Positions 34,276 to 43,552 are shown, numbered from the stretch's first letter. The stretch is DNA of 64,000 nucleotides from Lachnospiraceae bacterium (GCA_024690605.1 JAILOV010000006.1:1-64000); one strand, 5' to 3'. Notes: generated by a model not told the origin, from the sequence alone. Numbers and translations are program-made.

Positions 34276-35765
34276 ACATCTTCCGGTTTGTCGTCAAGAG
34301 TCTGCGCACCCGCATTTTCTGCGTGATCTTTCTGACGGGCATTCTGGCGAGCGTGATCATTCTGTTCGCCACGCTGGTCAACTATGAGGAGCGTGCCGTC
34401 AACGTCAATACGCAGGAAGCGCAGACCCAGATGCGCGTTCTCGCCAACCATCTCATCACCAACAACTATCTCCAGGATCCGTCTTCCCGCATCATCTCCG
34501 GCGAGCTGGATATGCTTTCCAGTCTCTATGACGGCCGTGTGCTGATCATCGATGATTCGCTCAAGGTCGTGCGTGACACCTATGGCATCGCGGAGGGAAA
34601 GACCATCATCTCCCGTGAGGTGGTGCAGTGCCTGAAGCGCGGGGAAGCCGGTGCGGCAGCCAGGCATGACAGGCAGAACGGCTATATCGAGATGACAACG
34701 CCGATCATTGAGACCAAATCGCTGGAAGGCGGCGATATCGCGCGCGGTGTGCCGGACAAAACGGAACAGATCGTGCGCGGGGTCATGCTGATCAGCATCT
34801 CCACGGAGCCGATCACGACGACGCTCCAGATCCTGCAGAGAAAAGCGATGATCATCGAGATCATCATCCTCGCGGTCCTGTTCATCGGATCGCTCCTGAT
34901 CGCCAATCTGGTATCGCGTCCTTTTGACCGCATCACCGCGGCGATCAATGATGTGAAGGCGGGCTACACCAACAAGCCGATCATCGAGAATGCCTATATG
35001 GAGACGGAGCATATCGCCAATGCCTTCAACCAGCTGCTGCTCAGGGAAAAGGCACTGGATGATTCCAGGCAGGCTTTTGTCGCCAATGTTTCCCATGAAC
35101 TCAAGACACCGATGACCTCCATCAAGGTGCTGGCGGATTCGCTGACAGCACAGCCGGACGCTCCGGTGGAACTCTACCGTGACTTTATGGAGGACATCAC
35201 CCGGGAGATCGATCGCGAGAACCAGATCATCAATGACCTGCTGGAACTCGTGAAGATGGACAAACAGGTCTCGGCGCTCAACATCACACAGGTCGATGTC
35301 AACGTGCTCACGGAAAATGTGATGAAGAGGCTCAGACCGCTCGCCCGCCGGATGGATGTCGAACTCACCTTTGAATCCGTGCGTCCCGTGACGGCCGAAG
35401 TCGACGAGGTGAAGCTTTCCATGGTGATCACTAATCTCGTGGAGAACGCAGTCAAATACAACAAGGAACACGGCTGGGTGCGCGTCGGCCTGGATGCCGA
35501 TCATCAGTATTTCACCCTCACGGTGAGCGATTCTGGCGTCGGCATCCCGGAAGAGGCACAGGAGCATATCTACGAGCGGTTTTACCGCGTTGACAAATCA
35601 CGGTCACGTGAGATCGGCGGCACAGGTCTGGGACTGGCCATCACGCGCACGGCGGTCCTGATGCATCGCGGTTCGATCGAGGTGGCGAGCACGGAAGGAG
35701 AGGGGACGACCTTTACGGTCCGGATCCCGCTGATCCATCCGACGGGAAAGGAGACGCGGCCATGA
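34272..35765 (+). CDS. Membrane sensor histidine kinase
   Basis: This 497-residue kinase has two membrane segments (about 16-37 and 194-213) around a ~155-residue extracellular sensor, a HAMP-like linker, the phospho-accepting His275 (VANVSHELKTPMTS), and ATPase boxes N (NLVENAVKYN), G1 (SDSGVGIP) and G2 (GGTGLGLAI). The ATG at 34272 overlaps the regulator gene stop. The sensor domain is PAS/Cache-like in length but its signal cannot be read. The downstream lipoprotein gene overlaps its stop by 4 bases. Confidence 0.94.
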   Translation: MNIFRFVVKSLRTRIFCVIFLTGILASVIILFATLVNYEERAVNVNTQEAQTQMRVLANHLITNNYLQDPSSRIISGELDMLSSLYDGRVLIIDDSLKVVRDTYGIAEGKTIISREVVQCLKRGEAGAAARHDRQNGYIEMTTPIIETKSLEGGDIARGVPDKTEQIVRGVMLISISTEPITTTLQILQRKAMIIEIIILAVLFIGSLLIANLVSRPFDRITAAINDVKAGYTNKPIIENAYMETEHIANAFNQLLLREKALDDSRQAFVANVSHELKTPMTSIKVLADSLTAQPDAPVELYRDFMEDITREIDRENQIINDLLELVKMDKQVSALNITQVDVNVLTENVMKRLRPLARRMDVELTFESVRPVTAEVDEVKLSMVITNLVENAVKYNKEHGWVRVGLDADHQYFTLTVSDSGVGIPEEAQEHIYERFYRVDKSRSREIGGTGLGLAITRTAVLMHRGSIEVASTEGEGTTFTVRIPLIHPTGKETRP

Positions 35766-36703
35766 AGAAACGGGTGCCCGCGCTGATCCTCCTGCTTGCG
35801 CTGCTTGCCGGATGCGCAAAAGAGGAAGCACCCGCTGTTCTGGAGGACGGCGGTTTTCAGGTTTATTACGTGAGTAATGACGAGGCAGAGATCATCGCGG
35901 CGGCTTATGAGCCGGCCTGTGATCCCGCGGACACGCAGGCGGCGGTGGCGGAGTTCACGGCACAGCTGGAGACCATTCCGTCGATGCTCGAGTATGAGGC
36001 TCCGATCTCGGGCAAGATCGAACTCCTGGACTGGACGCTGCAGGAACAGCTTCTGACACTCAATTTTTCCGAGTACTACGCCGAGGTGGATGCCACGAAG
36101 GAGATCCTTACGCGCGCGGCCATCGTGCGGACCCTGAGCCAGATCCCCGGGATCGAAAACATCGCCTTTCAGGTGGAGGGTGTGCCGCTGACGGACGCGC
36201 AAGGCGAGGTCGTGGGCAACATGACGGCAGACACTTTTATCTACAATGCGGGCAGGGAGATCAACACCTATGAAAAGGTCCAGCTGACGCTGTTCTTTGC
36301 CGACGGAACGGGAGCCAAACTTCTTCCCGTGTACCGAACGGTTGTCTACAACAGCAACATCCTGATGGAGCGGCTGATCGTCGAACAGCTGATCGCGGGG
36401 CCGAAGACCGACGGTAATGACCTGGGATTTTATCCGACACTCAACCCGGCCTGCGGCATTGCCAACATCTCCGTTCGGGACGGCATCTGCTATGTCAGTC
36501 TTGATGAGAACTTTATGGTGCAGACCAATCCGGTGACACCGCAGGCGACGATCTATTCCATCGTCAATTCTCTCGCAGAACTCCCGGAGGTATCGCGGGT
36601 GCAGATCTCGGTGCAGGGAGACACCTCCATGGATTTCATGGATGCGATGCCGCTTTCTGCCATGTACACGAGAAATCTGGATATCGTCCGCTCTTTCAAC
36701 TGA
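35762..36703 (+). CDS. GerMN-domain lipoprotein
   Basis: The 313 residues start with a lipoprotein signal (LLAGC, lipidated near residue 18) followed by two tandem GerMN-type domains (about 30-160 and 165-300), seen in spore germination protein GerM and in LpqB-like proteins that accompany two-component systems. Coupled by a 4-base overlap to the histidine kinase gene, it may modulate that kinase, as LpqB does for MtrB; this is inference by analogy. Confidence 0.85.
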   Translation: MKKRVPALILLLALLAGCAKEEAPAVLEDGGFQVYYVSNDEAEIIAAAYEPACDPADTQAAVAEFTAQLETIPSMLEYEAPISGKIELLDWTLQEQLLTLNFSEYYAEVDATKEILTRAAIVRTLSQIPGIENIAFQVEGVPLTDAQGEVVGNMTADTFIYNAGREINTYEKVQLTLFFADGTGAKLLPVYRTVVYNSNILMERLIVEQLIAGPKTDGNDLGFYPTLNPACGIANISVRDGICYVSLDENFMVQTNPVTPQATIYSIVNSLAELPEVSRVQISVQGDTSMDFMDAMPLSAMYTRNLDIVRSFN

Positions 36704-36722
36704 ATTCACAGGAGAACCCCTA

Positions 36723-39017
36723 TTGAAAATGTTCAGACTACGGCGCCCTTTGGCGCTCATCTGTCTGCTGTTCCTGCAGGTCTTATTTTTTCTTGTTCTG
36801 CTTCTGCCGCCCGAAGAAACGGAACTACCCTGGCAGGACGGCGAAACGGCGAGGATCACGGGAAGGCTTGTCCGCAGGGAGTATCGCAGAAACGCGGACG
36901 GACAGGAGGAGGCGGTCTGGTATGTTGATACCGGGGATCCGACCCTGCGCATCCAGTGTTATATGGATTTCGATGCCGGGAAAGATGCGGATGCACCCGT
37001 CGGTGCGGGCGTGACGCTCACCGGCAGGGTGCGGCGGTTTTCCGCGGCGGGAAATCCAGGAGAGTTTGACGCGGCAGCCTATTACCGGATCCTGGGGATC
37101 GCCTGCCGCGTGACCGGCGCCGGACTGATCGGATGCGACAACAGCCGCGATCCGGTCGGGGACACCCTGTTCCGTGTTCGCAGTGTGCTTGCCGCCTCGC
37201 TGGATGCCTGCCTCTCCGAAGAGGATGCGGGGATCATGCGCGCCATGCTCCTCGGAGACCGTTCCGCCATGGACAGGGACACGAAAACGCTGTACCGGCG
37301 GAGTGGGATCATCCATATCCTCGCGATCAGCGGCCTGCACATTTCCCTGATCGGCATGGGACTGTTCGCAGTCCTGTGCAGGCTGTGCTGTCCGCGCGCA
37401 CCGGCGGCCGGTATCTGCATGTTCGTGATGCTTGCTTACGGAGAGATGTGCGGCGAGACGCCCTCCGCGATCCGTGCGATCGTGATGTTCGTCCTGCGGC
37501 TTGCGGCGATCGTCACCGGGAAGAGTTATGATATCCTGACGGCGCTCGCGATCGCCGCCGTCCTCATCGTGATCGAACAACCGCTTTATCTTCTGCACAG
37601 CGGTTTTCTCCTCTCCGCGCTCTCCGTCCTTTCGATCGGCGCGTTTCTCCCCGCGCTGTCCCCGCCCTCCGTGCGGAATTACATTCCCGCACGCGGGGAT
37701 CCGCCGTGGAAGAGACCGATGATGCGGCTGATCTCCGGTATCCTGGCTTCCCTGTCGGTATCTCTGGTGACGCTCCCCGTTCATATGCTTTTTTTCTACA
37801 CATTCCCCGTTTATTCCGTGTTCCTGAATGTCCTTATCCTGCCACTCATGTCCGTCGTGGTCGGTGCCGGGATCCTGTGCATGTCCGCGGGACTCCTGTG
37901 CGTTCCGGCGGGGATGATCCCGGGCGCGATCGATCACCTGCTGCTTTTTGTTTTTGAACATCTGTGCCTCGCGGAAAACGCGCTTCCCGGCGCGGTCTGG
38001 ACAACTGGCGCCGCGAAGCCGCCGCAGGTCGCCGTCTACTATGTCATGCTCATCTGCTATGTGCTGGCAGTCAGGACGATCGGAAATCGGGAAAGAAAGG
38101 CGAAAAAGCGAAGGGAGCGGGAGCGGTGCCGCGTTCTGCGGATCGCGATCCCCGTTCTGTGGCTGACGGCCGCACTGTGGGTCCTGTCGTTCCGCTCATC
38201 GCCGGACTTAAAGATCACGGTGCTGGATGTCGGACAGGGGGACGGGATCGTGATCGAAGGAGAGGACATGCGCTTTCTGATCGACGGCGGCAGCAGCTCC
38301 CGAAGCGGCACGGGCAGCTATGTGATCGGGCCGTATCTTGCCTATGCGGGAATCTCGCATCTGGACGCGGCGATCCTGACGCATGAGGATGAAGATCATA
38401 TGAACGGGCTGCTGGAACTTTTGGAAGATGAGGCGGACGCGCTTTCGATCGGGCGGCTCGTGCTCCCCGATGTTGCTGCGGAGAGCCGCGGCGAGAATTA
38501 CCGGCTGCTGGTCAGAACAGCGGCGGAACATCATGTGCCGGTTTCCTATATCGTGCGCGGCGAGGAACTCCTGCGCGGGAAGATCTCCATCCGATGCCTC
38601 GGTCCCGCCGCCGGTATGCGGACGGATGAGCCGAATGCGTATTCCACGATCCTGTACCTGCGCTGCGGAGATTTCTCCGCGCTCTTTACGGGAGACGTGG
38701 AGGGGGACGGCGAGATACAGCTGATGCGCTTCCTTGCGGAGGATCCGCAGCTTGCGCGTGACCTCACGTTTCTCAAGGTGGCCCATCACGGATCCCGCTA
38801 CACGACATGCGGGGAATTCCTTGACTTGGTGAAGCCGCGCTTCTCTGTCATTTCCTGCGGACGGAACAACCGCTACGGTCATCCTCACGAAGAACTCCTT
38901 GCACGCCTTAACGACCGCGGCATCCCTTCGTTTATCACGGCAGAGCACGGCGCGGTGACGATCGATGTTTCGCGCGGCGGCAGGAATGTGCGGGTGAGCG
39001 GCTTCCTGGATGAGTGA
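36723..39017 (+). CDS. comEC: ComEC/Rec2 DNA-uptake channel
   Basis: This 764-residue protein has an N-terminal OB-like domain, a competence domain with many membrane segments (GDRSAMDRDTKTLYRRSGIIHILAISGLHISL, about 170-430), and a C-terminal metallo-beta-lactamase domain (LDVGQGDGIVIEG; THEDEDHMNG) that may degrade one DNA strand. It imports single-stranded DNA during transformation. The start is placed at TTG 36723, 7 bases after AGGAG; ATG 36729 is the alternative. All domains are intact, suggesting competence is functional. Confidence 0.93.
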   Translation: MKMFRLRRPLALICLLFLQVLFFLVLLLPPEETELPWQDGETARITGRLVRREYRRNADGQEEAVWYVDTGDPTLRIQCYMDFDAGKDADAPVGAGVTLTGRVRRFSAAGNPGEFDAAAYYRILGIACRVTGAGLIGCDNSRDPVGDTLFRVRSVLAASLDACLSEEDAGIMRAMLLGDRSAMDRDTKTLYRRSGIIHILAISGLHISLIGMGLFAVLCRLCCPRAPAAGICMFVMLAYGEMCGETPSAIRAIVMFVLRLAAIVTGKSYDILTALAIAAVLIVIEQPLYLLHSGFLLSALSVLSIGAFLPALSPPSVRNYIPARGDPPWKRPMMRLISGILASLSVSLVTLPVHMLFFYTFPVYSVFLNVLILPLMSVVVGAGILCMSAGLLCVPAGMIPGAIDHLLLFVFEHLCLAENALPGAVWTTGAAKPPQVAVYYVMLICYVLAVRTIGNRERKAKKRRERERCRVLRIAIPVLWLTAALWVLSFRSSPDLKITVLDVGQGDGIVIEGEDMRFLIDGGSSSRSGTGSYVIGPYLAYAGISHLDAAILTHEDEDHMNGLLELLEDEADALSIGRLVLPDVAAESRGENYRLLVRTAAEHHVPVSYIVRGEELLRGKISIRCLGPAAGMRTDEPNAYSTILYLRCGDFSALFTGDVEGDGEIQLMRFLAEDPQLARDLTFLKVAHHGSRYTTCGEFLDLVKPRFSVISCGRNNRYGHPHEELLARLNDRGIPSFITAEHGAVTIDVSRGGRNVRVSGFLDE

Positions 39018-39135
39018 GGGGGGGCAGGTGATCAGGAAACACAGACATACGTGGGCGAAAAGCGAAAAAATACTCGCTAATCCGCCCATCTGGCCATGAC
39101 TCAGCAGAACCCGAATAAAAAAGGAGGAAGCCATA

Positions 39136-39488
39136 ATGATGATCCGTGAAAGAATACTGATCGAACTGCGTCGACTTGAGGAGGAGAACACAGAGATCCG
39201 CAGGATGCTGCCTGAAATGCCGGAGGGACAGCTTCAGTGCAGAAAGAACGGTAATACATACAAGTGGTTTCGCAAAATCCCGGGTATGCGGGAATCCCCT
39301 TTCGATATGAATGTAAGCTAGTATTGGGTGAAATGATCTGCTATCCCGACTTTCCGATCCGGCGACCGACGGATGGATCACTTGTCATATGGGAGCATTT
39401 CGGCCTGATGTCACAGCAGTCCTATCTAGTGAATGCGCAGAGCAAGATAGAGAAATATATCGCGTATTGTAAGAGTCACCCTGCATGC
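39136..39488 (+). pseudogene. Decayed gene with internal deletion and frameshift (unknown nuclease-like family)
   Basis: A strong AAAAAAGGAGG site precedes an ATG opening 61 codons (ELRRLEEENTEIRRMLPEMPEG.L, then RKNGNTYKWF) that stop at 39321. A second frame from about 39285 encodes YAGIPFRYECKLVLG, then YPDFPIRRPTDG and VIWEHFGLM. I associate these halves with the N- and C-terminal parts of one ~300-residue Lachnospiraceae family with a PD-(D/E)xK-nuclease flavour. The middle appears deleted and the frame shifted. It lies between comEC and holA, genes that are usually adjacent, which suggests insertion followed by decay. Confidence 0.6.
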
Positions 39489-39623
39489 CTAGGAGAACAG
39501 CGCATCCCTGTTCCCCGGGTTATCCCTCAGAAATCTTCGATTGTTCCCCGCGATGTTCAACAGGATATAGCCCCAGACGATCGCAACGATCAGTACCGGG
39601 ATAAAGAAAGCGAGTGCAAACAT
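39489..39623 (-). CDS. Small 44-residue membrane protein
   Basis: The minus strand encodes a single N-terminal membrane helix (MFALAFFIPVLIVAIVWGYI, residues 1-20) and a basic C-terminal tail (NNRRFLRDNPGNRD). The ATG at 39623 follows GGGAGGAAAACC, an excellent ribosome binding site, and the stop is at 39489. The hydrophobic-then-cationic layout is that of small regulatory or assembly proteins. No family was recognised. No clear promoter was found. Confidence 0.6.
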   Translation of the reverse strand: MFALAFFIPVLIVAIVWGYILLNIAGNNRRFLRDNPGNRDALFS

Positions 39624-39699
39624 GGTTTTCCTCCCGAAAGATATGATAATATCTGACCGTCGCCGCGTCTACCGCGGAAATACCGGGTGGCATTTTTCA

Positions 39700-39728
39700 T
39701 TGAATCGGGATCGCGTTTTTGGTAAAAT
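39700..39728 (+). promoter_or_regulatory. Promoter of holA
   Basis: TTGAAT (39700-39705) and TAAAAT (39723-39728) are 17 bases apart, about 90 bases before the holA start. holA is thus freed from the comEC transcript. Confidence 0.6.
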
Positions 39729-39819
39729 ATCGGGGTACGGCCTGTACGGGCAGGAAGCGGTAAACGGACGGTTTTGTATCATCGCCCGGTTGATCGGATT
39801 ATTTAGAATAATCATCCCT

Positions 39820-40968
39820 ATGGCAAAAAAGAAGGCATCGGAATACAACGGGAAAAGACAGCGTCTGGCCACCGAACGCAGGGAAGGCATTCTGTATCCG
39901 GGATATCTGTTCTACGGTGAGGAAGATTATCTGCGCAGAAGTGACAGCCGCTTTCTTCTCCGGTCGCTGGGCGTGCAGGAGAAGGACATGAACTGCACGT
40001 GCTTTTCGGGCGGTCAGACGCAGCCCGAAGCCGTTCTGGAGACCGCGATGACCCTGCCGTTTTTTGCCGAGCGGCGCGTGATCCTCATTGAGGACAGCGG
40101 CTGGTTCGCGGCAAAGAAACGGGGGGATAAGGATACCTCCGAAGACGCGGGAGAGACCGTGGACGCGTCGGGATCCGCCGACGAAAGCGCAGGGGGGAGT
40201 GCCGCCGGCAGGATGCTCGCCGAGTATTTCAAGCATCCGACGGAAACGACGCAGATCATTTTTGTGGAGCGCGACGTCAATCGCACGACGGCCCTGTTCA
40301 AGGCCCTCGATAAATTTGGGTTCACCCTCTCGTGTGATCAGCCCGCGGAGGATGATCTGAAGATATGGATCGCCAAAAAACTGGCTGACGCCGGTTTTCG
40401 CGTCGAGGAAAAAGCGGCGGAGACGTTATTGTCCCTCTGCGCCGGAGGACTGGCCGGCGAGCCGCGGATCGACATGAACATGCTGAAGAACGAGATGGAC
40501 AAGCTGATCTCGTATTGCATGGGGAGAGAGGCGGTCACGACCGCCGACGTGCGGGCTGTCTGCTCGGACTCTCTCACGGACAGCGTGTTTTCAATGGTGG
40601 ATCATATGGCCAGAGGAGACAGCCGCGGAGCCATGGCACTGTATCAGGATATGCTGGCCATGAAGCAGGCACCGTTTAAGATCCTGGCGCTGATCCGGAG
40701 ACAGTTCAACAACATCCTGCTGGTGACGGAGCTTGCCCAGGCGGGCCGCAGTCAGGAGGAGATCGCGAAGAAGCTGGCACTGCATCCGTTTGTTGTGAAG
40801 ATGTGTGCGGGGTGGGGAAGAGATTTCGGCCGGGACCGTGTCAGACAGATCCTGACTTCCTGTGCCGACAGTGAGATGGCGATCAAGCGCGGCAGGATGA
40901 CCGACATGATCGCGGTGGAAACGTTGATCGCGGGTGCGACAAGGGATAAGAAAGGCGGGACACAATGA
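39820..40968 (+). CDS. holA: DNA polymerase III subunit delta
   Basis: This 382-residue clamp-loader wrench opens the sliding clamp. Family features include GYLFYGEEDYLRR, a C-terminal five-helix domain (VFSMVDHMARGDSRGAMALYQDM, KILALIRRQFNNILL) and the normal order of domains. Residues about 105-130 are an acidic Ser/Asp/Gly-rich insert. No good ribosome binding site precedes ATG 39820; the open frame extends upstream without homology. The DUF1653 gene overlaps its stop by 4 bases. Confidence 0.93.
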   Translation: MAKKKASEYNGKRQRLATERREGILYPGYLFYGEEDYLRRSDSRFLLRSLGVQEKDMNCTCFSGGQTQPEAVLETAMTLPFFAERRVILIEDSGWFAAKKRGDKDTSEDAGETVDASGSADESAGGSAAGRMLAEYFKHPTETTQIIFVERDVNRTTALFKALDKFGFTLSCDQPAEDDLKIWIAKKLADAGFRVEEKAAETLLSLCAGGLAGEPRIDMNMLKNEMDKLISYCMGREAVTTADVRAVCSDSLTDSVFSMVDHMARGDSRGAMALYQDMLAMKQAPFKILALIRRQFNNILLVTELAQAGRSQEEIAKKLALHPFVVKMCAGWGRDFGRDRVRQILTSCADSEMAIKRGRMTDMIAVETLIAGATRDKKGGTQ

Positions 40969-41540
40969 GAGACATTCCGAAACCGCAGGAGATCTACCGG
41001 CATTTCAAGGGCAATCTCTATCAGATCATCACGATCGCCAAGGACAGCGAGACGGGCGTGAAAATGGTGATCTACCAGGCTCTTTACGGAGATTTCGCCG
41101 TGTGGTGCAGAGAACTGAACATGTTCCTCTCCGAGGTCGACCGGACAAAATACCCGGATGCGCAGGCGAAATACCGCTTTACGCGGGTCGAAGCCGTGGA
41201 AAAGCAGGACGGCGGACCGAAGCCGTCACCTGAGAAGGAGACGGTCGTGACAAAAACGGCCCCGGTGCGGGATACCGTCATGTCCAAGACGATCGAGGAG
41301 GAGGCGGCGGAACTGCACATGGATCCGCTGGTCGTCGCTTTCCTTGATGCCGACAGCGCGACGGACCGCATCCGCGTGCTGGAGGAGCTGCGCGGTAAAG
41401 CGACTAACGAGATGATCGATATCATGGCCATGGCGGCGGGTCTCGATATCGAGCCCGGTGAGCCGTGGGACCGTTTCGGCGAGCTGCGGGACTGCCTGCG
41501 GACGATCGAGCGGTTTGAGACCACGAGGCTGAGATACTAG
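40965..41540 (+). CDS. DUF1653 domain protein
   Basis: Residues about 8-75 form the DUF1653 domain (YRHFKGNLYQIITIAKDSETG, VIYQALYGDFAVWCRELNMF), a small beta-rich fold of unknown function. The remaining ~100 residues are an extra region with a helical segment (MDIMAMAAG-like, 145-165). Translation is coupled to holA by ATGA overlap. Confidence 0.85.
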   Translation: MRDIPKPQEIYRHFKGNLYQIITIAKDSETGVKMVIYQALYGDFAVWCRELNMFLSEVDRTKYPDAQAKYRFTRVEAVEKQDGGPKPSPEKETVVTKTAPVRDTVMSKTIEEEAAELHMDPLVVAFLDADSATDRIRVLEELRGKATNEMIDIMAMAAGLDIEPGEPWDRFGELRDCLRTIERFETTRLRY

Positions 41541-41575
41541 GCGGCATCCGGCAGACGGTCAGGAGGAGAAACGCG

Positions 41576-42601
41576 ATGAAGATACTGACGATCGGAGTTC
41601 CCTGTTATAATTCCGAGAACTATATGGAAAAATGCATCGATTCGCTCCTTGCGGGGGGAGACGATGTTGAGATCATCATTGTGGATGACGGCTCGACGGA
41701 CAGAACGGGAGAGATCGCGGATGAATATCAGGCGAGATACCCTGCGACGGTCCGCGTGATCCATCAGAAGAACGGCGGTCACGGCGCCGCAGTGATGACA
41801 GCGCTTGCTTCGGCCACCGGGCTTTATTTCAAGGTCGTCGACAGCGATGATTTTGTCCGCGAGATCCCTTACCGGAAGATCATGCAGACCCTGGCGGATC
41901 TGATCGGCGGCGATGAGCGGCTGGATCTGCTGATCGCCAACTTTGTCTATCACAAGGCCGGGGAGAAGCGGCATCGCGTGATGCGTTACGCGCACACCAT
42001 GCCGGTGGAGCAGATGTTCACCTGGAAGGACGTCGGACATTTTCACAAGGGGCAGTACATCCTCATGCATTCGGTGATCTACCGGACAAAGCTTCTGCGC
42101 GATTGCGGGATGAAGCTGCCGGAGCACACCTTCTACGTGGACAATCTCTATGTGTTTGAACCGATCCCCTTCGTGAAGAACATGTATTATCTGGACGTGA
42201 ATTTTTACTACTACAACATCGGCCGGGAGGACCAGTCCGTCAACGAATCCGTGATGGTCGGGCGCGTGGGACAGCAGATCCAGGTCAACCGGATGATGGT
42301 CGATTATTTTACGGAGAACATCGGGATGATCTCCTCCGAGAAGAGACGGTATCAGTACATGTTCAATTATCTGGAGATCATGACGGCGATATCGTCGATC
42401 CTGCTGATCCTCGCCGGGACACCGGACAAGCTGCGCGAAAAGGACGAGCTGTGGTCCTATATCAGAAAGAAGAACCTGCCGGTGTGGCTGAAGATGCGTT
42501 TCGGACTTCTGGGCAATATGGCTCATCTTCCCGGCAGGGGCGGGCGGAAGCTGTCTGTGGAGAGTTATCGGCTGGTGAACCGATTCTTTCACTTTAACTG
42601 A
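41576..42601 (+). CDS. Family 2 glycosyltransferase
   Basis: The 341 residues have a GT-A fold: TIGVPCYNSENYMEKCIDSLL at the start, DDGSTDRT (residues 40-47), and the metal/nucleotide-binding VVDSDDF (about 91-97). There is no membrane segment, so it is cytosolic or peripheral. The acceptor is unknown; cell-surface glycan or glycolipid synthesis is likely from family membership and from the lipid-related genes downstream. CAGGAGGAGAAACGCG precedes the ATG. Confidence 0.88.
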   Translation: MKILTIGVPCYNSENYMEKCIDSLLAGGDDVEIIIVDDGSTDRTGEIADEYQARYPATVRVIHQKNGGHGAAVMTALASATGLYFKVVDSDDFVREIPYRKIMQTLADLIGGDERLDLLIANFVYHKAGEKRHRVMRYAHTMPVEQMFTWKDVGHFHKGQYILMHSVIYRTKLLRDCGMKLPEHTFYVDNLYVFEPIPFVKNMYYLDVNFYYYNIGREDQSVNESVMVGRVGQQIQVNRMMVDYFTENIGMISSEKRRYQYMFNYLEIMTAISSILLILAGTPDKLREKDELWSYIRKKNLPVWLKMRFGLLGNMAHLPGRGGRKLSVESYRLVNRFFHFN

Positions 42602-42615
42602 GAGCCGCCAAGCTC

Positions 42616-42634
42616 GAATCCGCTTCGCGGATTC
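42616..42634. repeat. Perfect hairpin after the glycosyltransferase gene
   Basis: GAATCCGC (42616-42623) and GCGGATTC (42627-42634) form a perfect 8-bp stem with a TTC loop, without a T run. It lies directly before the bidirectional terminator. Confidence 0.6.
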
Positions 42635-42668
42635 TCGCTTGAGGCTGTCGCCTTATGAACAGAAAAAG

Positions 42669-42711
42669 AGACTGCCGGTTGTGCTTGCACATGACCGGCA
42701 GTCTTTTTTTC
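42669..42711. terminator. Bidirectional intrinsic terminator between convergent genes
   Basis: AGACTGCCGGT (42669-42679) pairs with ACCGGCAGTCT (42694-42704); it is followed by a T run on the plus strand and preceded by AAAAAG, so it serves both the glycosyltransferase and the PAP2 gene. Confidence 0.88.
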
Positions 42712-42732
42712 TGTTCGCACGGCTCTCAGGTA

Positions 42733-43455
42733 TCAAAAGAGCGACCACCTCGCGGGCAGCGAGAACTCGCGCTCCCGCACATGAAACATGTTGTTGACCA
42801 GTTCCGACTGGTAGACGATGCGATAAGCGATGAACGCGAGCACAAACGCGCCGGCGACATCGATCACGGAATGCTGCTTGATGAACATGGTCGACAGAAT
42901 GATGGAAACGGAAAGCACGCAGGCACCTGCGCGGATCATCTTGTGCCCGTCCAGCACCTTGGCACGGCACAGGGCGATCATGCAGGCGATCGAGTTGTAG
43001 ACGTGGATGCTCGGAAACACGTTGGTCGGCGTGTCCGTCCGGTAAAGGTGCGCGATCAGCCGCGTGAAGGCGTTGTCACGGGGCATCACTGCGGGCCGTA
43101 ACGGCTGCATGGTCGGCACGATCGTGGAGAAAACGAGAAAAACGGTCATGCCGAAGCACATGAAGATGAGCGCCTTGTAATAATCCTCCGAATGTCTGAG
43201 GAAAAGAAGAAACGCGAGTGTCAGGATGACATAAAAGAACCAGATGTAATAGGGCACCACAAAAATCTCGACAAACGGGATCCTGTCGTCAAGCGCGGTG
43301 TGCATCACTGCGTAACGGGCAGGTCTCGCATCCTCGAGCAGATTGAACCAGCGCATGTAGATAAACAGATAGATGAACGCGGGGATCAATCGTTCCAGTC
43401 TGGTGATATATCCTTTTTCCCATCGTGCGCGCATCATGGCGCGAATCCTTTTCAT
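42733..43455 (-). CDS. PAP2-family membrane phosphatase
   Basis: The 240 residues contain six predicted membrane segments and the PAP2 motifs FPSIHVYNS (PSGH-like) and FIKQHSVIDV (SRxxxxxHxxxD-like, His and Asp kept). The first motif (KxxxxxxRP) is weak. Such enzymes dephosphorylate lipid phosphates or polyprenyl pyrophosphates, or transfer inositol phosphate. It follows the lipid kinase gene on the same strand and has its own promoter with a candidate PhoP box. Confidence 0.85.
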   Translation of the reverse strand: MKRIRAMMRARWEKGYITRLERLIPAFIYLFIYMRWFNLLEDARPARYAVMHTALDDRIPFVEIFVVPYYIWFFYVILTLAFLLFLRHSEDYYKALIFMCFGMTVFLVFSTIVPTMQPLRPAVMPRDNAFTRLIAHLYRTDTPTNVFPSIHVYNSIACMIALCRAKVLDGHKMIRAGACVLSVSIILSTMFIKQHSVIDVAGAFVLAFIAYRIVYQSELVNNMFHVREREFSLPARWSLF

Positions 43456-43481
43456 AGGCGTCTCCTTTATTCGACCACGAC

Positions 43482-43543
43482 ATTCTACGCCCTGATTTCG
43501 GCCGCGTCAAGACCTTGCGCACAAAAATGTTAAGAAATGTTAA
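43482..43543 (-). promoter_or_regulatory. Promoter of the PAP2 gene with candidate Pho box
   Basis: On the minus strand TTGACG (43505-43510) and TAGAAT (43482-43487) are 17 bases apart. Upstream lie two direct TTAACA repeats (43538-43543 and 43528-43533) with a 10-base period, followed by T-rich sequence, similar to PhoP-binding boxes in Firmicutes (TTAACA repeats). Confidence 0.55.
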
Positions 43544-43552
43544 GAAAAATAT

